A stretch of 8,709 nucleotides of DNA, taken from contig CALCUV010000118.1 of the NCBI GenBank assembly GCA_937906765.1, forward strand, positions 1 to 8,709. Direction: 5' to 3'. The translations under genes were made by a program, and so were the position numbers. Shown here in pieces: positions 1 to 6,256 of this stretch. The notes beneath the pieces are model-generated. The model made no database searches. It had not been told where the DNA came from and worked only from the letters and a program-made list of their open reading frames with translations. The stretch comes from an uncultured Prevotella sp. Its GTDB lineage: Bacteria; Bacteroidota; Bacteroidia; Bacteroidales; Bacteroidaceae. Numbering within the stretch: the stretch's first letter is position 1; every line of letters starts with the position of its first letter.

Positions 1-1317
1 AAGGAGCAGGAAGCGAAGTCGCAAGCGCCTGTAGCACCCAAGGAAAAGGGTGAGAAACAACCGAAGAAGGAAGCGCCTAAGGCGGAACAACCCAAGGAAC
101 AGAAACCGCAGCAGAAGTCGATAAGCGAGGGTGGCAAGACACAGCAGGAAAAACCTGCTTCTGAACCCGTAGCGACAGAAGCACCCACGGCGAAGAAGGT
201 GCAACCCGCGGAAAAGCACCCCACTCCCGCCCCCACTGAGGCGCCGAAGAAGGAAAAGAAGGAGGCAAAACCCGCTCCCTTAAACGTAGCTACGCTTGCG
301 GAAGCGGCGATTGCTGAAGCGGAAATGAAGGATGCACACTTGCCTTCGGTGGTTGAAACTCACGGCACGGCAGTTGTGCCCACTGAAGCCCCTCGCAAGC
401 GCGAAATTGTGCCTGCTGAGGACTATAAAGTGAAACAACAGGAACAGAAGGCAAGACCCAAGAAGGCGGAAAAGAAACCTGCGGAAGCGGTTGTTACAAA
501 TGCTCCCGTTGAACCTGCTGTTTCGACTGAGGACAAGGCGGTTGAAACGCCTGAAGTGGCACCTGCAACTCCTGAAAAGGCGGTGGCAACTCCCGAACCT
601 ACTGTTGAAGCAACGCAAGCATCGGTTGAAGTTCTCGAACCCTCGATTACGCTTCCCGAAGTGGCAGATATGGCTCCTGAAACGACTGACGTTACCCCTG
701 AAGTGACTGACGTGACTCCCCAACCTACTGAGGCGACGGAGGAAGTGCCTGCAACATCGGCAGAAGCACCTCAAGAGAAGGCGCCTAAGAAGGAAAAGCG
801 CCCCCGTCATAAGGTGACGCGCATTGCGGACTATACAAAGACGGAGGTGAAGTCAGAAGATGAGGTGGAAACGGAACGTCAGCGCCAGCAAGAGGAACGC
901 GAGGAGAAGCGCCGTAATAAGCGTATCCAGCGCGAGGCAAACCGTGCTAAGGGTGAGTTGGAAAGACTTTCACAACCCAAAGAAGCACCCGCCGAAAACG
1001 ACATCTTGGCGGAGGCAACCTTAGAGGGTGTTGACGCAGGGGCAGATAATGCCCAGCAGGAGAATTCCACCGCTACGCTTTCCAATTCTGCGAAGCGCCG
1101 TTTGCGCCGTAAGCGTGCGGCAGAGCGTGCTAAGCAGGAGCAGGAAGCAATCGCTCCAGCGCCTGTGGAACCTCAGGAGGAACAACCCTCTGAAACCACT
1201 ACCCCCAACACTGTTGCGCGCAAGAAGCACCAAAAGGGCAACAGTCGTAAGCGTCGTCGCCAACAGGCAGTGAATAACAACGAAGCGCAAGCGCCTCATG
1301 CGCCTGCAGAGGCCTAA
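1..1317 (+). CDS. C-terminal part of a low-complexity Lys/Glu/Ala/Pro-rich protein with basic tail (5' end outside window)
   Basis: Frame 1 is open from the first base to the TAA at 1315-1317, giving 438 residues with no globular fold visible. Three zones can be seen. Residues 1-163 are Lys/Glu/Pro/Ala rich, with recurring EAPKK/EAPRK motifs. Residues about 164-260 are poor in basic residues and rich in Pro, Ala, Thr, Glu and Val, including a short TDVTPE repeat. Residues about 270-438 are highly charged, with a possible coiled coil around 281-325 and Arg/Lys clusters such as KRRLRRKRAAERAK near 364 and RKKHQKGNSRKRRRQQ near 407. A GTG at 199 could serve as a start, but the same composition continues upstream without a stop, so the true start is outside the window. 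Disordered basic tails of this kind occur on nucleic-acid-binding proteins such as DEAD-box helicases and PSP1-domain proteins, but the catalytic part is not here and the protein cannot be named. A terminator follows the stop codon. Confidence 0.8.
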   Translation, partial: KEQEAKSQAPVAPKEKGEKQPKKEAPKAEQPKEQKPQQKSISEGGKTQQEKPASEPVATEAPTAKKVQPAEKHPTPAPTEAPKKEKKEAKPAPLNVATLAEAAIAEAEMKDAHLPSVVETHGTAVVPTEAPRKREIVPAEDYKVKQQEQKARPKKAEKKPAEAVVTNAPVEPAVSTEDKAVETPEVAPATPEKAVATPEPTVEATQASVEVLEPSITLPEVADMAPETTDVTPEVTDVTPQPTEATEEVPATSAEAPQEKAPKKEKRPRHKVTRIADYTKTEVKSEDEVETERQRQQEEREEKRRNKRIQREANRAKGELERLSQPKEAPAENDILAEATLEGVDAGADNAQQENSTATLSNSAKRRLRRKRAAERAKQEQEAIAPAPVEPQEEQPSETTTPNTVARKKHQKGNSRKRRRQQAVNNNEAQAPHAPAEA

Positions 1318-1339
1318 TATCGGGCTACACATAAGAACG

Positions 1340-1385
1340 AAGCGGAGCAAGCATCTTCACCCATGCTTGCTCCGCTTTCTTTTTG
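1340..1385 (+). terminator. Rho-independent terminator of the upstream low-complexity gene
   Basis: A perfect 15-bp stem pairs 1340-1354 with 1363-1377 around the 8-nt loop CTTCACCC. The right arm runs directly into a T-rich stretch (TTCTTTTT). It lies 22 nt after the stop codon of the upstream gene, which fits a strong intrinsic terminator for plus-strand transcription. Confidence 0.9.
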
Positions 1386-1432
1386 CGCAAACCCTACTTT
1401 TGTTTGTTGTTTTGACATAACTGATTTATTTA

Positions 1433-1477
1433 GACATAAGAACTTTTGGTTTAGACATAAGAACAAAAGAACAGAAG
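1433..1477. repeat. Partial repeat copies: left arms without matching right arms
   Basis: Two TTTAGACATAAGAAC copies start at 1429 and 1450, exactly 21 nt apart. The second continues as GACATAAG-AACAAAAG-AACAGAAG (1454-1477), which is the 24-nt left arm of the 84-nt units with one base changed. The usual loop and right arm are missing and the sequence switches to unrelated DNA at 1478. This may be a truncated or interrupted unit. Confidence 0.7.
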
Positions 1478-1491
1478 GGTTCCCACTTGGC

Positions 1492-1526
1492 CAGTAGGGA
1501 CATACGCTCCGTACGTCCTCATACTG
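1492..1526. other. Short imperfect hairpin inside the non-repeat insert
   Basis: GGACATACG (1498-1506) pairs with CGTACGTCC (1510-1518) at 8 of 9 positions around a 3-nt loop. Flanking CAGTA (1492-1496) and ATACTG (1521-1526) can extend the stem with a small bulge. It sits in the roughly 80-nt stretch (1478-1560) that separates the partial copy from the complete units. No function can be assigned. Confidence 0.45.
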
Positions 1527-1560
1527 ATTGTCTTGACTAAGGAACAGAAATAAGGTTTTT

Positions 1561-1644
1561 GACATAAGAACAAAAGAACACAAGGCTAAACTTATGCCCT
1601 TATGTTCTTATGTCTAAACCAACTGTTCTCCTGTCAAGTGCTTC
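1561..1644. repeat. 84-nt tandem repeat, unit 1 (54-nt hairpin plus 30-nt linker)
   Basis: The left arm 1561-1584 consists of three octamers, GACATAAG, AACAAAAG and AACACAAG. The loop is GCTAAA (1585-1590). The right arm 1591-1614 is CTTATGCC, CTTATGTT and CTTATGTC. The arms pair at 20 of 24 positions. The 30-nt linker starts with TAAACC and ends with CTTC. The next unit begins without a gap. Confidence 0.85.
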
Positions 1645-1728
1645 GACATAAGAACAAAAGAACACAAGGCTAAACTTATGCCCTTATGTTCCTATGTCTA
1701 AAACAACTATCCTCCTGTCAAATTCTTC
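1645..1728. repeat. 84-nt tandem repeat, unit 2
   Basis: This unit has the same length and architecture as the unit at 1561-1644 and matches it at 78 of 84 positions. The left arm (1645-1668) and loop (1669-1674) are identical. The differences are one base in the outer part of the right arm (CCTATGTC for CTTATGTC) and five in the linker. The conserved hairpin against a more variable linker hints at selection or recent duplication. Confidence 0.85.
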
Positions 1729-1782
1729 GACAAAAGAACAAAAGAACAAAAAGAAAAACTTATGTACTTATGTTCTTATGTC
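1729..1782. repeat. Diverged third hairpin unit
   Basis: The same 24-6-24 layout is kept. The left arm 1729-1752 has decayed to A-rich octamers (GACAAAAG, AACAAAAG, AACAAAAA). The right arm 1759-1782 stays close to consensus (CTTATGTA, CTTATGTT, CTTATGTC). The 30-nt linker of the other units is replaced by the 21-nt-phased array that follows. Confidence 0.75.
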
Positions 1783-1856
1783 TAAAACAAAAGTTCTTTT
1801 GTCTAAACACATAATGCTTTTGTCTAAACCCACAAAAACAGTCTGTCTAAAAACAA
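1771..1856. repeat. 21-nt-phased direct repeats, iteron-like
   Basis: Three 21-mers start at 1771, 1792 and 1813 and share the core CTTTTGTCTAAA or CTTATGTCTAAA. A fourth, weaker 23-nt copy starts at 1834. The GTCTAAA core falls at 1780, 1801, 1822 and 1845. The first overlaps the right arm of the third hairpin unit. ACAAAAG-TT-CTTTTGT at 1787-1802 is a local palindrome. Spacing near two helical turns would place all copies on one DNA face, as in iterons or operator arrays. That is an analogy only: no replication or partition gene is nearby. Confidence 0.65.
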
Positions 1857-1870
1857 TGTGGGAGATAACA

Positions 1871-1935
1871 AAAACAATAAGTAACATAATCGGACTTATA
1901 TGACTTATAAATCTGATTATGTTACTTATTGTTTT
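1871..1935 (-). terminator. Long A/T-rich palindrome, likely (bidirectional) terminator downstream of nadA
   Basis: Arms 1871-1891 and 1915-1935 are perfect inverse complements over 21 bp. One G-U pair and two further pairs extend the stem to 24 bp, leaving a loop of about 17 nt that holds two GACTTATA direct repeats. Each arm starts with AAAA and ends in TTTT, so either strand would give a stem ending in U. It lies 76 nt past the nadA stop codon. The stem is longer and poorer in GC than a typical terminator, so a small palindromic mobile element is an alternative. Confidence 0.6.
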
Positions 1936-2011
1936 CCTAATTTCTATATGTTTTTGAACGTATAGAGGCATTCAAAATGCAGTGTGCCGTATTGCAATCT
2001 GAATTCAGGAG

Positions 2012-3010
2012 TTACAACCCAAGCTTTGCCGAAATTTCCAACATACGGTCGATAGATTTCACCGCCGCAGTAGCTACGTCGGCAGGAACTTCGATAGTGG
2101 GCGCCAAGTGTTGGAGTGAGTTATACACCTTTCTGAGCGTAATCATGCGCATATACTGACACTCGTTGCAGGGTGAGGTTCCCTCTTCAGGAGGTAAGGG
2201 AATGAACGTCTTCTGAGGACTGCGCTTCTGCATTTCATAGAGAATGCCGCTCTCAGTTACGACTATGAACTCCGTAGCTGTGCTTTGCGCTGAATAGTTC
2301 AGCAAAGCGGCAGTAGAACCTACCTCATCGGCCAGTTTAACTACGGCACCCTTACACTCAGGATGCACCAAAACCTTCGCCTCGGGGTGTTGCTTCTTCA
2401 GTTCAATGAGTTTTTCCACCGAGAAACGCTCATGCACGTGACAAGCTCCGTCCCAAAGGAGCATCTGTCTGCCCGTGATGCTATTCAAATACGCTCCGAG
2501 GTTGCGGTCAGGACCAAAGATGAGTTTCTGTTCCTTGGGGAAACTATCCACAATTTGCTTGGCGTTGCTGGAAGTCACCACGACATCAGTCACTGCCTTT
2601 GTCGCAGCCGTAGTGTTGACATAGGAAATTACCTTATGGTCAGGATGCGCCTTCACAAAGTCAGCAAACTTATCAGCTGGGCAACTTTCTGCCAACGAAC
2701 AGGTAGCGTTTAAATCAGGTACGATTACCGTCTTGCCAGGACACAAAATCTTGGCGGTTTCTCCCATGAAATGCACACCACACATCACTATCACATCGGC
2801 ATCAGTAGTTGCAGCCTTCTGCGCTAAGGCAAGACTGTCACCAACAAAGTCTGCGATTTCCTGAATGTCGGCTTCCGTGTAGTAATGTGCCATAATAACG
2901 GCATTTTTCTCACTACAGAGGCGGCGAATTTCTGCCTTAACATCAATTCCAGCAGGGAGAGGGGTGTCTATGCAACCCTTATTTTTCCAATCGTTAGTCA
3001 TAAGTATCAT
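2012..3010 (-). CDS. nadA: Quinolinate synthase NadA
   Basis: Predicted 332-residue cytosolic [4Fe-4S] enzyme (EC 2.5.1.72) that condenses iminoaspartate with dihydroxyacetone phosphate to quinolinate, the pyridine-ring step of de novo NAD synthesis. Family signatures include AHYYTEADIQEIADFVGDS (41-59), MCGVHFMGETAKIL (76-89), PDLNATCSLAESCP (98-111), HPECKG (216-221) and TESGI (252-256). Likely cluster ligands by family comparison are Cys77, Cys190 (GACHVHERF) and a Cys in CNEC (281-284). The length is normal. The start used is the ATG at 3010; the ATG at 3001 is in frame and equally possible. It lies 57 nt after the prenyl synthase stop on the same strand, so co-transcription is likely. 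No nadB or nadC is in the window. Confidence 0.96.
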   Translation of the reverse strand: MILMTNDWKNKGCIDTPLPAGIDVKAEIRRLCSEKNAVIMAHYYTEADIQEIADFVGDSLALAQKAATTDADVIVMCGVHFMGETAKILCPGKTVIVPDLNATCSLAESCPADKFADFVKAHPDHKVISYVNTTAATKAVTDVVVTSSNAKQIVDSFPKEQKLIFGPDRNLGAYLNSITGRQMLLWDGACHVHERFSVEKLIELKKQHPEAKVLVHPECKGAVVKLADEVGSTAALLNYSAQSTATEFIVVTESGILYEMQKRSPQKTFIPLPPEEGTSPCNECQYMRMITLRKVYNSLQHLAPTIEVPADVATAAVKSIDRMLEISAKLGL

Positions 3011-3030
3011 TAGGTTTTTAGTAAGAAACT

Positions 3031-3058
3031 CCGAATGGGCATCCGGGTTCGGTGATGC
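3031..3058 (-). other. Possible H-type pseudoknot or alternative hairpins in the nadA leader
   Basis: In the minus-strand transcript GCATC (3058-3054) can pair with GATGC (3043-3039), and CCGAA (3052-3048) with TTCGG (3035-3031). The two 5-bp stems interleave, so they either form a pseudoknot or compete. The element ends about 20 nt before the nadA start. No U-run follows, so it is not a terminator. With stems this short, chance is a real possibility. Confidence 0.3.
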
Positions 3059-3067
3059 TACTGCTGA

Positions 3068-4033
3068 TTACAATTTTCGGTCAACAACGAAGGCGATATA
3101 CTGCTTTAGCGCTTCGCGAACCTCCTCATTCTTGAATTCAGCAAGCACTTGGAGAGCTTCGTTACAGAGTTCTTCCATCTTTTGTTCGGCATATTCAATA
3201 CCGCCCTGCTGTTTGGTAAATTCAATTACCTCTTCAATCTCTGCATCTGTAGCTTTCAACTGCTTCACACGCTTCACGAGTTCCGTCATACGCTCTGAGG
3301 GATGATTGTTTATCGCATAGATGGCGGGAAGTGTGAATTTGCCTTCACGAAGGTCGTTACCCGTGGGTTTACCAATATCTGCCTTGTAATAATCAAAGAT
3401 GTCATCGCGAATCTGGAAGCAAACGCCAATAATTTCTCCCAAACGGTGGGCCAACTTTACCTGTTGCGCATCCGCCCCTGCCGTAAGCGCACCGAGTTGT
3501 GCACATGCCGAGAAGAGCGCTGCTGTCTTGAGCTTCACCACATGGTAATAAGCCGACTCCTGAAGGGTTTCTTTCTGGATGTTGTTTAACTGATAAATCT
3601 CGCCTTCAGAGAGCGTACCTCCCAAGCGTGAGATGATGTTCACGCCATCAAGTTTGTTGGTCTGTGCTGCTTTAGCAAGACTGAGCGAGAGTAACAAGTC
3701 GCCGAGCAACACGGCAACTGTGCCCCCAAAGAGACTATTCAACGATGCTTGACCTCTTCTTTCCTTTGATTCGTCAATAACATCGTCGTGAATCAGACTT
3801 GCCGTGTGGAGCAATTCCAATGAAATGGCTGCATTGAGCGTCTCTTTCGTCACGCCTCCCATTGCTTTCGCAACTAAGAGCGTCAAGATGGGGCGCATCA
3901 TTTTCCCACTTTGTCCTTTGATATAGGAAAACGCCTGAGACACAAAGTCATCGTCATGCGTCAGAGTTTCATCGAAGAGTTGTTTATAGTCTGCCAACTC
4001 TGCTTCTATGGGTTTGCGAATTAAGTTAAGCAC
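3068..4033 (-). CDS. trans-Polyprenyl diphosphate synthase (menaquinone side-chain type)
   Basis: A 321-residue member of the class I trans-isoprenyl diphosphate synthase family, which extends farnesyl- or geranyl-type primers with isopentenyl diphosphate. Visible hallmarks are GKMMRP (43-48), the first aspartate-rich motif DDVID (83-87) followed by ERRG (91-94), GDLLLS (111-116), the second aspartate-rich motif QIRDDIFDY (207-215), and GKPTGNDLREGK (221-232). The product is probably the menaquinone side chain, as expected for Bacteroidales; its length cannot be read with confidence. The start is a GTG at 4033, since no ATG fits the family N-terminus (LIRKPIEAEL). The leader just before it is an unusual pyrimidine-rich tract. 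It lies between dsbD (168 nt upstream) and nadA (57 nt downstream) on the same strand. Confidence 0.93.
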   Translation of the reverse strand: MLNLIRKPIEAELADYKQLFDETLTHDDDFVSQAFSYIKGQSGKMMRPILTLLVAKAMGGVTKETLNAAISLELLHTASLIHDDVIDESKERRGQASLNSLFGGTVAVLLGDLLLSLSLAKAAQTNKLDGVNIISRLGGTLSEGEIYQLNNIQKETLQESAYYHVVKLKTAALFSACAQLGALTAGADAQQVKLAHRLGEIIGVCFQIRDDIFDYYKADIGKPTGNDLREGKFTLPAIYAINNHPSERMTELVKRVKQLKATDAEIEEVIEFTKQQGGIEYAEQKMEELCNEALQVLAEFKNEEVREALKQYIAFVVDRKL

Positions 4034-4064
4034 GGGAGAGAAAATTTGAGAAAGGAGAAAGGGA

Positions 4065-4194
4065 AAAGGAGAAAGGAGAAAGACCGTCCGGTCTATTTTT
4101 TACTCTTACTTATACTTTCAACATCAAGTGGAGTATTTAAAAGGTGAAATACAGCGTAGGAATACTGCGCCAGTCTATTTCTCCTTTCTCCTTT
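4065..4194 (-). repeat. 17-bp purine/pyrimidine inverted repeat in the dsbD-prenyl synthase spacer
   Basis: AAAGGAGAAAGGAGAAA at 4065-4081 has its perfect inverse complement at 4178-4194, separated by 96 nt. The left arm sits in a longer purine tract (about 4048-4083) with a further GGAGAAA copy. A small palindrome, AGACCG-TC-CGGTCT (4081-4094), adjoins it and is followed by a T-run on the plus strand. In the transcript the repeat begins 7 nt after the dsbD stop codon and its second arm lies just upstream of the prenyl synthase start, so the pairing could loop out the spacer. Confidence 0.6.
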
Positions 4195-4201
4195 ATTATT
4201 T

Positions 4202-6256
4202 TTAATTTTTCTTATACGCCTTCAAACCGCCCTGCAAGTAATCTACGAAGCGGTCAACGTCTTCGTCGAACGAGTAAGAGTGAGAAAGCGGATTGCCTTC
4301 GTTATCGAGGGGCACGTAGAAGGGTTGTGCGTTGGCACCAAACTTAGAGCGTTGGAGGTAACTCCATTTGTCGCCGATGGTGCGGAGAGTTGTGGTCTTG
4401 CCATTCTCAACAACTTCCATCTTTTCGGGAAGAGGCGTCTTTTCATCAACATAGAGCGAGATGAGAACGTATTTTTCATTGAGAAGGTCGCGAACCTTTT
4501 GGTCGTGCCATACGGCGAGTTCCATCTTACGGCAATTTACGCAACCGTGTCCGGTGAAATCAAGCAACACGGGTTTACCTGTGCGCTTCGCATATTCCAT
4601 ACCCGCTTCATAATCCTTAAATTCTGCCTCTACATGTACTTCATGGAGGTTAAAGTCTTGCGTAGAAATGGGAGGAGAGAACGCACTCACCGCCTTCAAA
4701 GGTGCACCCCAAAGACCGGGAACCATATACACGGCGAAAGCTAACGAACAGAGCGCCAAGAAGAACGCAGGAACGCTCGTCTGCTTCTCATCTTCATCAT
4801 CGTGAGGGAACTTGATGCCACCCAAGAGGTAAACGCCGAGAAGTGCAAAAATACAAATCCAAAGGGCAAGGAATGTTTCGCGGTCTAAGATTCCCCAACC
4901 GTAAGCCAAGTCTGCCACAGAAAGGAACTTAAGGGCAAATGCCAATTCCAAGAAACCGAGTGTTACCTTCACTTTGTTCATCCATCCGCCGCTCTTGGGA
5001 GCTTTCTTCAACATCGTGGGGAAGAGGGCGAAGAGGGTGAAAGGAAGTGCCAACGCTAAGGCAAAACCGAGCATACCTACGGCAGGGGCGAGAATCGAAC
5101 CGCCACTTGTGCTCACCTCAACGAGAAGGAATCCGATAATAGGACCAGTGCAGGAGAAACTAACGAGAGAGAGCGTGAACGCCATGAGGAAGATGGAGAG
5201 CACACCCGTAGTCTTTTCTGCCTTACCGTCAACTGCCGCGCCCCAAGAGGAAGGAAGGGTGATTTCAAACCCTCCGAAGAAACTTGCGGCGAAAACTACC
5301 AACATCAGGAAGAAGAAGATGTTGAACAAGGCGTTAGTTGAAAGGTCGTTCAAGGCACTTGCGCCGAACAAACCGGTAATAATCAATCCGAGAGAGAGGT
5401 AGATTACGATGATAGATACACCATAGGTGATGGCATCGCGAATTGCTTTCTTGCGATCGCCACTTCGCTTCAAGAAAAAGCTTACCGTCATCGGGATAAT
5501 GGGCCATACGCAGGGCGTAACGAGAGCTATGAAGCCCCCAACGAGACCTAAGAGGAAGATAGCGAGAAGGCTTTGTGACGCCATGTCTGACTGACCGCCG
5601 TCTAACACTTGGAGTTGGTCAATAACGGGAGCCCACCAGTCGCTTACGGCATTCTTTTCCGCCGTTGCTTCAGTTGCAGGAACCTCTGCTACTGCTGTAT
5701 CTGCCACAGGCTGAGCAGGCACCAACTTCATGGCATCCACTACCACAGGAGCCTTTTCCGCTGACTTCTTTTCCACGGCAGGAGTTTCCTTAACTGCCGT
5801 AGCCGCCTTCGGACCATCCGCACCCTTCAAATCAAATTCCACAGATGTGGGGGGAAGACAGTTTTGGTCGTTACAAGCAGAATACGTGAGATAACCCTTA
5901 ACCGTATAATTCTCAGCAGTTAACTTAATGCGCTGCGTAAACGTACACTTGTTTTCAAAGAACGTAATGTCCATCTCAAACATAGGGTCATACTGCGTCT
6001 TCGCACCCGCACCAGGTTTCAAGCTTCCTACCAATTCTGCACCCTCAATCTTGTCCAAACCAAACTCTGCGGGATTGGGACCATCCTCAGGGAGATTCGT
6101 AGAATAGATGTGCCAACTGGGTTCTGCAGTGCCTGAGAACACTACGTCCAACTCCGTTGGCGACACGCGGTTATAACTAACCTGGAAATTAATCTGTGCC
6201 ACCATCGCCAATGATGTAGCAAGGAAAAGCACAGTGAGCGAAAGAAATTTCTTCAT
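4202..6256 (-). CDS. dsbD: Thiol:disulfide interchange protein DsbD (cytochrome c biogenesis protein family)
   Basis: A 684-residue inner-membrane protein that passes electrons from cytosolic thioredoxin to periplasmic thiol partners. All three modules and all six catalytic cysteines are present. A signal peptide (about residues 1-20, ending in AMVAQ) leads into the N-terminal periplasmic domain with Cys128 and Cys133 (CNDQNCLPP). The membrane domain spans about 228-510, with Cys249 in VTPCVWPIIP and Cys369 in SFSCTGP. The C-terminal thioredoxin-like domain has Cys572/Cys575 in GHGCVNC. The protein is about 120 residues longer than E. coli DsbD (565). Part of the excess is an Ala/Pro/Val/Glu/Lys linker (about 145-203) between the N-terminal and membrane domains. 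The ATG at 6256 gives a good signal peptide. It is the first gene of a probable dsbD-prenyl synthase-nadA transcript. Confidence 0.96.
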   Translation of the reverse strand: MKKFLSLTVLFLATSLAMVAQINFQVSYNRVSPTELDVVFSGTAEPSWHIYSTNLPEDGPNPAEFGLDKIEGAELVGSLKPGAGAKTQYDPMFEMDITFFENKCTFTQRIKLTAENYTVKGYLTYSACNDQNCLPPTSVEFDLKGADGPKAATAVKETPAVEKKSAEKAPVVVDAMKLVPAQPVADTAVAEVPATEATAEKNAVSDWWAPVIDQLQVLDGGQSDMASQSLLAIFLLGLVGGFIALVTPCVWPIIPMTVSFFLKRSGDRKKAIRDAITYGVSIIVIYLSLGLIITGLFGASALNDLSTNALFNIFFFLMLVVFAASFFGGFEITLPSSWGAAVDGKAEKTTGVLSIFLMAFTLSLVSFSCTGPIIGFLLVEVSTSGGSILAPAVGMLGFALALALPFTLFALFPTMLKKAPKSGGWMNKVKVTLGFLELAFALKFLSVADLAYGWGILDRETFLALWICIFALLGVYLLGGIKFPHDDEDEKQTSVPAFFLALCSLAFAVYMVPGLWGAPLKAVSAFSPPISTQDFNLHEVHVEAEFKDYEAGMEYAKRTGKPVLLDFTGHGCVNCRKMELAVWHDQKVRDLLNEKYVLISLYVDEKTPLPEKMEVVENGKTTTLRTIGDKWSYLQRSKFGANAQPFYVPLDNEGNPLSHSYSFDEDVDRFVDYLQGGLKAYKKN

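Larger units (their letters stand above)
1411..1856. repeat. Intergenic repeat region built from GACATAAG-type octamers and their inverse
   Basis: This stretch between two convergent genes has no credible coding sequence. The motif ACATAAGAAC occurs on the plus strand at 1434-1443, 1455-1464, 1562-1571 and 1646-1655, and in inverse at 1604-1613 and 1772-1781, with a one-base variant at 1688-1697. A further forward copy lies at 1329-1338, before the terminator. A TTTAGAC/GTCTAAA extension accompanies most copies. Individual units are listed separately. Spacings between GTCTAAA copies are 84, 84, 21, 21 and 23 nt, so most are multiples of 21. I do not recognise this as a named repeat family. 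Confidence 0.8.

Noticed and set aside
280..810. Antisense open frame of 176 codons opposite the low-complexity gene
   Set aside because: Its Arg/Phe/Cys-rich sequence mirrors the Ala/Glu/Lys/Pro codons of the plus strand and shows no family motif.
1561..1856. CRISPR array
   Set aside because: Adjacent units differ little in the linker, the linkers are not unique spacers of constant length across the array, and no cas gene is nearby.
1771..1856. Plasmid or phage replication origin (iterons)
   Set aside because: The spacing is iteron-like, but no Rep or partition gene or other origin feature is in the window and the flanks are chromosomal housekeeping genes.
1694..1971. Open frames on both strands across the repeats and palindrome
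   Set aside because: They are composed of the hairpin repeats and the palindrome itself (both read ISNII), so they are not genes.
2363..2713. Plus-strand open frame opposite nadA
   Set aside because: It is a shadow of the strongly supported nadA reading frame with no recognisable domain.
4081..4100. AGACCG-TC-CGGTCT followed by a T-run as a plus-strand terminator
   Set aside because: The stem is short with a 2-nt loop and no plus-strand gene precedes it; kept only as a note in the spacer repeat.
4280..5402. Plus-strand open frames opposite dsbD (154 and 142 codons)
   Set aside because: They are antisense to conserved DsbD domains, lack start signals and show no homology.
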